Assembly (NCBI GenBank): GCA_002371495.1
Contig: DFIX01000048.1
Location: forward strand, 29,425-93,424
Direction of reading: 5' to 3'
DNA length: 64,000 bases
Source: Eggerthellaceae bacterium UBA3686
GTDB taxonomy: Bacteria > Actinomycetota > Coriobacteriia > Coriobacteriales > Eggerthellaceae
Below, piece after piece: positions 8,814 through 16,821 of this stretch. Under the pieces are notes generated by a model that worked only from the letters and a program-made list of their open reading frames with translations, ran no database searches and was not told the origin of the DNA. Made by a program: the position numbers and the translations under genes. Each line of letters opens with the position of its first letter. Positions within the stretch are counted from its first letter, which is position 1.

Positions 8814-9926
8814 ATGAGCCTGTATGACGAGCGCCTTCAGCGCACACTTGATGCTATTGGCATGAAAAAGGTCGATAAGATTCCATTCTCATATAGCGGG
8901 CCAGCTTATATCGCTCGAGCTCAGGGCCTGAGCATCGCCGACGCCCTGACAAAGATCGACCGTGCCACCACGGCCGTAATCGACTTCCTGCATGACCATC
9001 CGGGCATCGACACCATGCACAACCCGGTGCAGAATCCCTATGGCCTCTCGATATTGTGGCTCTCGCAGATCAAGCTCCCCGGCGAAGAGCTGCCCGACGA
9101 CGAGCTGTGGCAACTCGACGAGAAAGAGCTCATGACCGAGGAAGACTACCAGGCCATCATCGACGAGGGCTACGGCCCCTGGGCTGCGCGCTTCATGAAG
9201 GAAAAGATCGGCGACCCCATCGGCAAGATGGCCCCGCTGCAGCCTGAGCGCGCCAAGGTCAACGCGCGCATCAAGGAAGAGGCCGACGTGGCCGTCATCA
9301 ACGGCGCCCTGGGCGGCACGCCCATCGAGGGCTTCTGCGGCGCACGCACGCTCATGAACTTCTTCATGGACATTATGGACGAGCCCGAGCTGGTGAAAGC
9401 CGCCATGGACAAGGCGTTCGAGTTCAGCTTCCCCAACTTCTGCAAGACGCTCGAGACCAACAAGCCCATCGGCACGTGGGTGGGCGGCTGGCGCGCGGCA
9501 CCGAACCTGATGAGCCACGAGACGTTCATGGAATTCGTCTGGCCCTACGAGGTGCAGTACGTGAACGCCGCCATCGAACGCGGCGTGCTGCCCATCCTGC
9601 ACTTCGACTCGCCGTGGGATAGCGAGCTCGAAACGCTGCGCGAGCTGCCGGCGCGCAAATGCCTGCTCATGCTCGACGGCTCGACCGACATCCGCCTGGC
9701 ACGCGAAGTACTCGGCGACCACATGGCCATCCAGGGCGACGTACCCGCGACACTTTTGGCCATGGGCACCGAGAACGAGACATACGAGTACGTGACCAAG
9801 CTCATCGACGACGTGGGAAGCTCGACCGGCCTCATCGTCAGCTCGGGCTGCGACTGCCCGCTGAATGCGAAGAAGGAAAACGTCGACGCCATGATTCAGG
9901 CGACCATCGACTACCAAGTGAAATAG
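8814..9926 (+). CDS. uroporphyrinogen decarboxylase-family (MtaA/CmuA-like) methyltransferase
   Basis: 370 residues of the UroD superfamily. The start ATG has AAGGAG six bases upstream; a longer open frame has no ribosome site. It carries a His in PILHFDS and a CxC segment in SSGCDCPLNAKKENVDAM, the positions that bind zinc in corrinoid-dependent methyltransferases such as MtaA, so it is more likely a cobamide methyltransferase than a haem enzyme. There is no corrinoid protein gene adjacent. It could use the corrinoid protein encoded near 35 kb or act on a free cobamide. A divergent PucR gene suggests substrate-induced expression, and a strong terminator follows. Confidence 0.75.
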   Translation: MSLYDERLQRTLDAIGMKKVDKIPFSYSGPAYIARAQGLSIADALTKIDRATTAVIDFLHDHPGIDTMHNPVQNPYGLSILWLSQIKLPGEELPDDELWQLDEKELMTEEDYQAIIDEGYGPWAARFMKEKIGDPIGKMAPLQPERAKVNARIKEEADVAVINGALGGTPIEGFCGARTLMNFFMDIMDEPELVKAAMDKAFEFSFPNFCKTLETNKPIGTWVGGWRAAPNLMSHETFMEFVWPYEVQYVNAAIERGVLPILHFDSPWDSELETLRELPARKCLLMLDGSTDIRLAREVLGDHMAIQGDVPATLLAMGTENETYEYVTKLIDDVGSSTGLIVSSGCDCPLNAKKENVDAMIQATIDYQVK

Positions 9927-9959
9927 TTTCTGGCGCGAGCAAATTCGTCGTCAACGCGA

Positions 9960-9998
9960 CTCGGGCACCGGTACCTAGCACCGGTGCCCGAGCTTTTC
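9960..9998. terminator. rho-independent terminator, probably bidirectional
   Basis: Thirteen perfect base pairs (9960-9972 with 9980-9992), a 7-nt loop and a CTTTT tail. It ends the UroD-family gene and also faces the decayed minus-strand reductase remnant. Confidence 0.85.
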
Positions 9999-10008
9999 CA
10001 CAGCAGGC

Positions 10009-10109
10009 TTAGAACATGCCTACCGCAAGCTTGCGGACGGCGGCGAGCTCCTGCGGGAAGACCTCCTCGTGGCGCGCGGGCTGGCGTTGACGGCGATTAC
10101 CTTCTTCAT
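10009..10109 (-). pseudogene. flavodoxin-like FMN reductase remnant (both ends only)
   Basis: On the minus strand GGGAG and an ATG open a frame starting MKKVIAVNASPR, the FMN-binding N-terminus of NADPH-dependent FMN reductases. It hits a stop at once, but the next frame reads HEEVFPQELAAVRKLAVGMF and ends at 10009, a normal C-terminus of the same family. So about 35 codons remain of a gene of roughly 180, with the middle deleted. Confidence 0.65.
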
Positions 10110-10246
10110 GTTGGGCTCCCTCTGTACCTACGATTGCCATCGATGCGCAAGGCGTTGCCGTCCCAAAACGAGCTACGCCAGCCATCTATCGCTCGATATT
10201 ACTATAGCCGCCCCGCCAAACCACATAAGATGACGCAGCATATAAA

Positions 10247-10275
10247 TGAACATTGGGGACGGATGTGTTTGTTCA
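10247..10275. repeat. short palindromic repeat, GGGGACGGA family
   Basis: TGAACA and TGTTCA arms enclose GGGGACGGA. The same core and arms recur at 20995-21024 and twice in 44592-44680. It overlaps the apparent start of the TetR remnant, which supports truncation at this point. Confidence 0.5.
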
Positions 10276-10582
10276 TATTTCGACAGTATTCGAGGAAGAT
10301 TCTCAGAACTCGATCTACCGCTACCTGCTGCAATTCAGCATCGAAGCCAACGAAGCCGCGCTCAAGCGACACCTAGGCGTGCCCAAGCTATCGAGCGAGC
10401 GCGCGTTCGAAGCGCGCCACTTCGCCCACGGCAACATCGGCACCGTCGTCGACTGGCTGCGCGGCTCGCTCGACGCCACGCCCGACCAGCTGGCCAGCTG
10501 TATGTTCGCCTGCATGCCCAAGGTGCTGCGCGAAGCCTATGCGACCGCAGCCAAGGCGGCATCCGCAAAACCCAGCGGGTAA
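10253..10582 (+). pseudogene. TetR-type regulator remnant, C-terminal ligand-binding part
   Basis: 109 codons. The translation lacks any DNA-binding HTH. From residue 20 it resembles the C-terminal domain of TetR/AcrR proteins (YRYLLQFSIEANEA, then HGNIGTVVDWLRG and ending MPKVLREAY). The apparent ATG falls inside a palindromic repeat, so the original N-terminus has been lost. Together with the flavin-reductase remnant on the other strand it looks like a decayed divergent TetR-reductase pair, similar in layout to the intact pair at 46777-48325. It might still be translated, but could not bind DNA. Confidence 0.5.
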
Positions 10583-10612
10583 GCTTCCCCCTTGACGCCC
10601 GAAAGGCAAAGC

Positions 10613-10646
10613 TCTGACACTTTGGGAAGCCTCCCTTTTTGTCAGA
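10613..10646. repeat. palindromic intergenic element (TGACA...TGTCA arms)
   Basis: TCTGACA and TGTCAGA ends enclose a GGGAAGCCTCCC centre. It lies 170 nt beyond the end of the MATE gene. A similar design (TGACA ends, GGGGAG-CTCCCC centre) occurs at 61042-61095. Confidence 0.5.
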
Positions 10647-10819
10647 AACGCATCGCCCCTCACCCACATGCCCAAGCAGAGCGGCGCATAGGAACGCGCC
10701 CCGCGCGGGATGGCCGCCTACAATCTTTAAAAGCTTGCGAAGCGCAAGGTACGGCTTTTGATGCGGCCTCGCAATCCGAGTCGAGCGGGCGCACAGGAGC
10801 ACGCCCTTGCTGTCTACTT

Positions 10820-12289
10820 CTACTGAGCGTCGCGCAGCTTGCGCAGGCGCATGACCTCGACGGCCACGAACCAGGTAGTGGTCACGAATGCCAGCACGTC
10901 CGAGATGGGCACGCACAGAAGCACGCCCGTAAGGCCGCTCACGCCGAACACCGACATTGCCACAGGCGGGAACAGCAGGTACAGCGGAATCAGGAACAGA
11001 ATCTGGCGTGTCAGCTCCAAGATGGTGGCCTTCATGGGTTGGCCGCTCGACTGGAAATAGCTCGAACCCATCATCTGGTAGCCCACGAACGGCAACCAGA
11101 TCGCCATGATGCGCATGGCCATGCAGGCGAAATCCATCAAGTCGTCACCCACGCTGAAGGGCACGAGCACCCACTGCGGAACCAGCTCGAAGAACACCCA
11201 ACACACGCCCGCGAGCGCAGCGGCGGCGATGCACGACCACTTGAGCGTCGAGAGCACGCGATCCCATTTCTGCGCGCCGATGTTGTAGCCCAGTATGGGC
11301 TGTGCGCCTGACGTTATGCCGATGACCATGGTATAGGCCAACCCCAAAACTTTCCAGATGATCGAAATGGCGGCGAAGGCGTTCGTCACGCCGATGGGGT
11401 CGGTTGCCGCATATATGTTGATGACATGGTTGAGCACGAGCGTCACCACGGCCGTGCCGCACTGCATGATGAAAGATGCAAGCCCCAAAGATAAGATCTT
11501 CACCGCAAGTGCAGACTCGAGCAACAGGGCGCGGGCGCGCAGCCTGAACGGCGCGCCCTTGAACGCCGCGAAGAACACGACGACCGGCACCATGCCGATA
11601 CCCTGCCCGATAACCGTGGCAAGCGCGCTGCCGGCAATGCCCAGACCCATAACCAGCACCAGAAGCGCATTCAGCACCAGGCACGCGCCCGTACCGAGCA
11701 CGCTCGTCGCGAGCGACATGTTGGGGCGGCCCGCCGTGCGCAGGAAATTGTTCATGCCCATACCGAGCGATTGGAATACGAAACCGATGAGCACGATCTG
11801 CAAGAAGATCTTCGTCGGCCCCCAAAGCTCGCCGCCTGCGCCGAGCAGGACGAGCAGCGGATCGATCAGGAACAACCCAACCGCCGCGGCGATGATGCCC
11901 ATGATGACGAGCAACGATGCCGTGTTCCCCATGATCTTCTCGACGCGCTCGCGGTTACCGCGCCCCAGCTCGATGGCAGCTAGCGCGTTACCGCCGATGC
12001 CCGCCACCATCGAGCAGCCCATGAGGATGCTCATGACCGGAAACGCCAGCTGCGTCACTGCCGCCCCGATGCCTGGCACGGCGATCTGCAGAAACACCGT
12101 ATCGATGATGTTGTACAGCGAGTTGAAGATCATCATGATGATGGCCGGCACCGAAAACTCCACCAGGAGCTTTCCGATGCGCTCTTTGCCCATCCGATCG
12201 GGGTCGGCTTTGCCCGCAGGTCTCGCCTCGACGCTCTGGTCCTTGATTTCTTCGCTCATCGAATTACCGTTCATACCTGTTTCGTCCAT
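10820..12289 (-). CDS. MATE family efflux transporter
   Basis: 489 residues with twelve predicted membrane helices in two homologous halves, as in NorM/DinF-type MATE pumps. Family signatures are visible: SVPAIIMMIFNSLYNIIDTV at the first helix and ITSGAQPILGYNIGAQ in the second half. It should export cationic drugs or metabolites using a Na+ or H+ gradient. A hydrophilic N-terminal extension of about 40 residues precedes helix 1. The start is uncertain because ATGs at 12289, 12274 and 12259 are all possible and none has a strong ribosome site. Confidence 0.85.
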   Translation of the reverse strand: MDETGMNGNSMSEEIKDQSVEARPAGKADPDRMGKERIGKLLVEFSVPAIIMMIFNSLYNIIDTVFLQIAVPGIGAAVTQLAFPVMSILMGCSMVAGIGGNALAAIELGRGNRERVEKIMGNTASLLVIMGIIAAAVGLFLIDPLLVLLGAGGELWGPTKIFLQIVLIGFVFQSLGMGMNNFLRTAGRPNMSLATSVLGTGACLVLNALLVLVMGLGIAGSALATVIGQGIGMVPVVVFFAAFKGAPFRLRARALLLESALAVKILSLGLASFIMQCGTAVVTLVLNHVINIYAATDPIGVTNAFAAISIIWKVLGLAYTMVIGITSGAQPILGYNIGAQKWDRVLSTLKWSCIAAAALAGVCWVFFELVPQWVLVPFSVGDDLMDFACMAMRIMAIWLPFVGYQMMGSSYFQSSGQPMKATILELTRQILFLIPLYLLFPPVAMSVFGVSGLTGVLLCVPISDVLAFVTTTWFVAVEVMRLRKLRDAQ

Positions 12290-12330
12290 CAATCAATGAG
12301 TGTTCAGGGTAACACGCCTCGGCGGCAATG

Positions 12331-12369
12331 AAAAAGAAATGAGTCGGAAGAACAGTTCTCCCGACTCAT
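12331..12369 (-). terminator. terminator of the copper operon
   Basis: Read on the minus strand, ATGAGTCGG-type arms form a stem of about 14 bp with one mismatch, followed by TTCTTTTT. It lies 23 nt after the copper chaperone gene. Confidence 0.8.
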
Positions 12370-12391
12370 CGTGACCGCATACGGCAGCGTG

Positions 12392-12613
12392 CTACAACGA
12401 CGCTCCGAAGCCGGCCCCCTGAACGGCGGCGACGAGCGCATCCGCATCGTAAGCATGGCCCTCCACGACGGCGTTGGCATCGTCGAGGCTCACCTTTGCC
12501 GACGTAACGCCCTCGACCCCTTCCAGCGCCTCGGTCACGCGCGCGACGCATTTCTGGCAATGCATGCCCTCGACGTTAAGCGTCGTCGTCTCTTTTTTGC
12601 TGAATAAACTCAT
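12392..12613 (-). CDS. copZ: CopZ-like copper chaperone (HMA domain)
   Basis: 73 residues forming a single heavy-metal-associated domain. The Cu(I) site is GMHCQKC at residues 16-22. The protein should carry Cu(I) in the cytoplasm and hand it to the neighbouring P-type ATPase. It is the last gene of the csoR-copA-copZ operon, 36 nt after copA, and is followed by a terminator. The length is normal for the family. Confidence 0.9.
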   Translation of the reverse strand: MSLFSKKETTTLNVEGMHCQKCVARVTEALEGVEGVTSAKVSLDDANAVVEGHAYDADALVAAVQGAGFGASL

Positions 12614-12649
12614 TGTCGTCTCCTGTCTGCGATTTCCTAATCCTATAGT

Positions 12650-15001
12650 TTAAACGTTGACGGGCCCAGCAGCGCCCTCGCGCCCAATTGCCCATTTGGG
12701 CTTCCAGGCACGCAAGCGCAACGCATTCGTCACAACGAAGATGCTGCTCAGGCTCATCGCGGCTGCTGCGATGTCGGGCGTGAGCGTTATACCGAAAGGC
12801 GTCAGCGCACCTGCGGCCACCGGTATGCAGATGACGTTGTAGAACAGCGCCCAGAACAGATTCTGCTTGATGTTGCGCATGGTAGCGCGCGAGAGCTGGA
12901 TTCCGGCTGCGACGTCCATCAGGTCGTTTTTCACGAGCACCATGTCGGCGCTCTCGAGCGCAACGTCGGTGCCCGCTCCGATGGCGATGCCCACATCGGC
13001 GCGCGCAAGGGCCGGTGCATCGTTCACGCCATCGCCCACCATAGCCACCTTGCCTTCGCGCGCGAGCAGCTGAACCTGAGCGTCCTTGCCATCGGGAAGC
13101 ACTCCGGCGACCACCTGGTCGACATCGACCTGTCGCTGGATCGCCTGAGCAGTGCGCTCGTTGTCGCCGGTCAGCATGACCGTGCGTACGCCGAGCGCAT
13201 GCAGCTCCTGTACGGCCGCAGCACTGGTGGGCTTCACCTGGTCTGCCACCGCGATGATGCCGAGCGCTTGGCCGCCCCACGCGAAGTAAAGCGGCGTCTT
13301 GCCCTGCAGAGCCAACTCGGCGCCAAGCTCCTCGAGGCCACCCAAATCGATTCCCTCGTCACCCATCATGAGCGCATTGCCGCCGAACGCAGCCGCTCCT
13401 TCGGTCACGCCGGCCAGACCGCGGCCCGGTACCTGGCGAAAATCCTTCACGGGAAGCTGATCGCTATTCTGCTCGGCAGCGTAATCGCAGATCGCGCGCG
13501 CAAGCGGATGCTCGCTTTTCTTCTCGAGCCCGTACGCGAGCATCAGCAGATCGCCTGTCTCAATGCCCTGAGCCGGTATCACGTCAGTAACCTCGGGCGT
13601 GCCCTTGGTGATGGTGCCGGTCTTGTCGAGCACGACCGTGGCTATGTTGTGCGCGTTCTCGAGCGCCTCGGCGCTCTTGATCAGGATGCCCTGCTTGGCT
13701 CCGCGCCCCGTACCGACCATGATCGCCGTCGGCGTGGCCAAGCCCAAAGCGCACGGGCAGCTGATGACGAGCACCGAGATCCCATGCACGACCGCCTTCG
13801 ACACGTCCATGCCCGAAACGACGAGCCACGCCACGAACACGGCTACCGCAATGCCGATGACCACCGGCACGAATACGGCGCTGATGCGGTCAGCCAACCG
13901 TTGGATGGGGGCTTTAGAGCTCGTCGCATCGTCTACCAATTGGATGATATGGGCGAGCGCCGTATCGGCGCCCACGCGGACCGCGCGCATCTTGAAATAG
14001 CCGGCGGTATTGACCGTAGCGCCGGTTACTTGCGATCCTTCCGGCTTGTCGACGGGGATGCTCTCGCCGGTGAGCGCCGACTCGTCCACGACGCCTGCGC
14101 CTTCCACCACCACGCCGTCAACCGGGACGGATTGCCCCGCGCGCACAGCCAAGACGTCGCCCGGCTGCACGCGCTCGATCGGCACTTCCTGCTCGACGCC
14201 GTCATCGCCCACGAGCGTAGCCGTTTTGGGCGCGAGGTCCATGAGCGCGGTGATGGCATCGGTCGTGCGCCCCTTCGAGCGCGCTTCGAAGTACTTGCCC
14301 AACGTGATCAGGGTCAAGATCATGCCCGCACCTTCGAAGTACAAATCCATCGCCGCCGCATGCGCCGTCGCCATGTCGCCTGCCCCCAGCGCCGCGCCCA
14401 TACGGTAGAGTTGCGCGATGCTGTACAGGAGTGACGCCGTTGCGCCGAGCGCCACGAGGGTGTCCATGTTGGGCGCTCCGTGCGCCAGCCCCTTGAAGCC
14501 GTTGCGGAAGAACTTGAAGTTCACGAACACGATGGGGATGGTCAGCAGAAACTGGGTCAGCGCCAACGTCATGACGTTGGCGTGCCCCAGGAAGACCGAG
14601 GGCAGGGGCCACCCGTACATATGGCCCATATCTATATAGAAGAGCGGAATTGCGAAAACGAAGCTGACGATAAGGCGCATCTTCACCGTCTTCGCCTCCT
14701 GTGCGGCTGCGTTTTGGGGCTTCGACGCATTCGTGCGTGCACCTGCGGCAAAAGCCCCCGCCTCGCCCGCATCCGAAACGACGGGCACCGCGCCGTACCC
14801 CGCCTTGTCGACGGCGCTGCTGATGGCTGCGAGGGTCTCGGGGTTTCCGTCGTAGCTGACCTCCATGCTGTTCTTCAGCAGGTTCACGACCGCCTTGTTG
14901 ACGCCCGGCACCTCTGACGTCACCTTCTCGACGCGTGTCGAGCAGGCTGCGCAAGTCATCCCCGTGACGTCGAATTTCTGGGTTGCAATTACGTCTGCCA
15001 T
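12650..15001 (-). CDS. copA: Cu(I)-exporting P1B-type ATPase
   Basis: 783 residues. An N-terminal HMA domain carries GMTCAAC. The membrane part contains the ion-binding motif SCPCALGLATP near residue 413, then the phosphorylation site DKTGTIT near 457 and the hinge GDGVNDAPA. The HP motif needed in the nucleotide domain is seen in SEHPLARAI. These features define a Cu+/Ag+ efflux pump. The ATG directly abuts the stop codon of the csoR gene, so translation is coupled. Expression should rise with copper when CsoR leaves its operator. Confidence 0.95.
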   Translation of the reverse strand: MADVIATQKFDVTGMTCAACSTRVEKVTSEVPGVNKAVVNLLKNSMEVSYDGNPETLAAISSAVDKAGYGAVPVVSDAGEAGAFAAGARTNASKPQNAAAQEAKTVKMRLIVSFVFAIPLFYIDMGHMYGWPLPSVFLGHANVMTLALTQFLLTIPIVFVNFKFFRNGFKGLAHGAPNMDTLVALGATASLLYSIAQLYRMGAALGAGDMATAHAAAMDLYFEGAGMILTLITLGKYFEARSKGRTTDAITALMDLAPKTATLVGDDGVEQEVPIERVQPGDVLAVRAGQSVPVDGVVVEGAGVVDESALTGESIPVDKPEGSQVTGATVNTAGYFKMRAVRVGADTALAHIIQLVDDATSSKAPIQRLADRISAVFVPVVIGIAVAVFVAWLVVSGMDVSKAVVHGISVLVISCPCALGLATPTAIMVGTGRGAKQGILIKSAEALENAHNIATVVLDKTGTITKGTPEVTDVIPAQGIETGDLLMLAYGLEKKSEHPLARAICDYAAEQNSDQLPVKDFRQVPGRGLAGVTEGAAAFGGNALMMGDEGIDLGGLEELGAELALQGKTPLYFAWGGQALGIIAVADQVKPTSAAAVQELHALGVRTVMLTGDNERTAQAIQRQVDVDQVVAGVLPDGKDAQVQLLAREGKVAMVGDGVNDAPALARADVGIAIGAGTDVALESADMVLVKNDLMDVAAGIQLSRATMRNIKQNLFWALFYNVICIPVAAGALTPFGITLTPDIAAAAMSLSSIFVVTNALRLRAWKPKWAIGREGAAGPVNV

Positions 15002-15310
15002 CTAGCGGCCCCCGAACTTGCGGATGAGGTCCATGGCTTCGTCGACCACGGCCTCGTTGCCATTGCGCACCTGCTCGATCACGCACGTGTGCAGGTGGTT
15101 CTCGAGGATGAGCTCGCTTACGCGGTGTACGGCCTTCTCGGCCGCCATGAGCTGCAGCAGCACGTCACCGCAGTACCGGTTGTCTTCGATCATGGCCTTC
15201 ACGCCGCCGAGCTGGCCTATCGCCCGGTTCAGTCGACGTTGCAGATTGGCCTGAAACTCGTCATCGCGCGGCGTTTCCTTGTGCCTGCATGTGCATTCCC
15301 TTGGCTCCAT
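15002..15310 (-). CDS. csoR: CsoR-family copper-sensing repressor
   Basis: 102 residues. The Cu(I)-binding triad is exact: Cys47 (NRYCGD), His72 and Cys76 (NHLHTC), with the 25- and 4-residue spacing of characterised CsoR proteins. The N-terminus has extra Cys/His residues (ECTCRH) before the helical domain. The chosen ATG lies just after a CsoR-type operator; a longer open frame would read through promoter and operator and is rejected. It is first gene of the operon with copA and copZ, so it represses itself and the efflux genes. Confidence 0.92.
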   Translation of the reverse strand: MEPRECTCRHKETPRDDEFQANLQRRLNRAIGQLGGVKAMIEDNRYCGDVLLQLMAAEKAVHRVSELILENHLHTCVIEQVRNGNEAVVDEAMDLIRKFGGR

Positions 15311-15322
15311 TGTGCCTCCAAT

Positions 15323-15339
15323 ATACTCCCTGGGGGTAT
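15323..15339 (-). promoter_or_regulatory. CsoR operator
   Basis: On the minus strand the site reads ATACCCCCAGGGAGTAT, a pseudo-palindrome with G/C tracts flanked by ATAC and GTAT, as in known CsoR boxes. It lies between the -10 element and the csoR start, so bound CsoR would block transcription. Confidence 0.8.
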
Positions 15340-15351
15340 TTTTCAAGGGAA

Positions 15352-15379
15352 AGTATAGCGCTGCCGACTGAAAAGCCAA
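15352..15379 (-). promoter_or_regulatory. promoter of csoR-copA-copZ
   Basis: On the minus strand TTGGCT (15374-15379) and TATACT (15352-15357) are 16 nt apart, just upstream of the CsoR operator. Confidence 0.6.
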
Positions 15380-15390
15380 CCGTGCAAATA

Positions 15391-15438
15391 AACAAAAAGC
15401 CGCGAGACTCCGCCCAATCCGGGCAAAGCCTCGCAGCC
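15391..15438 (-). terminator. rho-independent terminator
   Basis: On the minus strand a long imperfect stem (GCTGCGAG paired with CTCGCGGC, with an inner GCCC/GGGC stem) is followed by TTTTTGTTT. It terminates the small gene at 15461. Confidence 0.8.
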
Positions 15439-15460
15439 GATTTCCTCGTGAAAGAAAAGG

Positions 15461-15703
15461 CTATGCCTTGAGCCAGTCCTTCGCTTCCTTCTCGGTAACG
15501 GGAACGATGTCCTCGCCTGCGCAGTAAGGACTGTCGGCTCCACCGAGGCCCCACAGGAAGTACAGGCCGCCCTTGGTCTTGTACAGGGTCTCTTCGTAGC
15601 CGGCCGGGTCGCCATAGTAGCTGTGGGCGCGATTGCCCAGCGCTTCGGCCTTGCTCGTATCGTATACGTGCTTCTTGCCTTCGAACACCTTTGTCTTGCG
15701 CAT
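15461..15703 (-). CDS. small conserved-type protein of unknown function
   Basis: 80 residues, soluble, acidic C-terminus, no signal peptide or metal motif. It is rich in Tyr and Gly (KTKGGLYFLWGLGGADSPY) and ends in a helix VTEKEAKDWLKA. The start ATG follows AGGAGG with good spacing, and a clear terminator lies downstream, so it is a genuine single-gene unit. I do not recognise a family. Confidence 0.6.
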   Translation of the reverse strand: MRKTKVFEGKKHVYDTSKAEALGNRAHSYYGDPAGYEETLYKTKGGLYFLWGLGGADSPYCAGEDIVPVTEKEAKDWLKA

Positions 15704-15856
15704 GTTTCCTCCTAAAGGACGACGCCTCTACCTCTACTTGTCTATCGCTTTTCCGCAATAGCTAGCTCGTTGCTAATGTATCACTATATGACGAATAACG
15801 CACGTTCGCGGGATTTGGAAACACCCACCGCCCCTCTTAGCGCGACGAGCCATACT

Positions 15857-16636
15857 TTATTTAGAAGGCGCGCACCCAAAAGCACCAGGTTGAAATGCCG
15901 CCTTCACTTCCTCGTCAGCACCGGGGAAATACGGGCACTCCTTGCGGCGACACTCGGCATTGTTTGCGAAAAACGAGCACGTCACCTCAACGGGCAGCTG
16001 CATGTTGGCGCCAAGCGTCGCATCGATATAGGGCACCGCGGCAATAATGGCCGTATAGCCGGTTCGCTTGCAACAGCGCGGTCCTCCCAAGTCGGCCAGA
16101 CGGCCCAAGATCATCGACGTCAGGCGCTGGCACTGCGCCCAGGGCTCCTGCGACAGAGGGGTCGAGCCGTTCAGCACGCTCATGGCCTGGCCGGCCGAAA
16201 CCGCGGCACCGCATGCGCCCCAGAACCCACACGCACCGCCAGGCACCTGCAAGCTGCGCTTCCTAAGCTCGGAAAGCGCCGCGGCTTTATTTAGGGGCTC
16301 GCCTTTGGGGTTCTTTCCGCCAGCGTTGGCATACGCCGTGATGAGCGCTGCGCCGATGAGCGTATGATGTTCGGGGCCGTTCGGGTAAATCGACTTGTCT
16401 TGCATGGCCTCGTTGACGATCTCGATGGGATCGGTCGATTCGGACCTCGAGCACAGTCCCAAGATGTAGTCGACGCCTTCAACGCGATGGCACGTGTTAC
16501 ATATATAATGCCCTGATTCGCAGGCGCAATGTCCGAGCTCTTTCTTGCCGCAAATGTGGCACGTGGCTTCCCGCGCCTCGCCCCAATAAACCAGCGGGTC
16601 GCCGCAGACCAGGCAGTTCGCTTTCCCTATCGTCAT
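15857..16636 (-). CDS. DUF5714 family Cys-rich protein
   Basis: 259 residues. The N-terminus has four close Cys pairs (CLVCGD, CHICGKKE, CACESGHYICNTCHR), suggesting one or two zinc ribbons or an Fe-S site. The body contains GGACGFWGACGAA and GPRCCKRT, and ends near RRKECPYFPG; this arrangement matches DUF5714 proteins of anaerobes, often found near radical SAM or methyl-transfer genes. The start was moved to the ATG preceded by GGGGGG and 9 nt spacing. It is divergent from the 990-residue oxidoreductase gene, 185 nt away. Function unknown. Confidence 0.7.
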   Translation of the reverse strand: MTIGKANCLVCGDPLVYWGEAREATCHICGKKELGHCACESGHYICNTCHRVEGVDYILGLCSRSESTDPIEIVNEAMQDKSIYPNGPEHHTLIGAALITAYANAGGKNPKGEPLNKAAALSELRKRSLQVPGGACGFWGACGAAVSAGQAMSVLNGSTPLSQEPWAQCQRLTSMILGRLADLGGPRCCKRTGYTAIIAAVPYIDATLGANMQLPVEVTCSFFANNAECRRKECPYFPGADEEVKAAFQPGAFGCAPSK

Positions 16637-16821
16637 TTCGCAATCCCCCCCCAAAAGGCGACGGCAGTAGAGCTTCTTTGCCAACCGCATTGCTCCGCAG
16701 CAATCAACAATCAGGTTATCGTTCTCGTTGTCGTTTCACAGATTAAACCAACAGGAGTACCATTGCGAACGGCGCACCTAAGGGCGCGCCAAAAGACGAG
16801 AGATTCAGAAAAGAGGTAGCG

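Noticed and set aside
11358..12299. Long plus-strand ORF antisense to the MATE gene
   Set aside because: It is a shadow: high-GC coding DNA leaves open antisense frames, and the translation shows no family features. The same holds for the other long antisense frames, for example 17905-19842 and 34696-37305.
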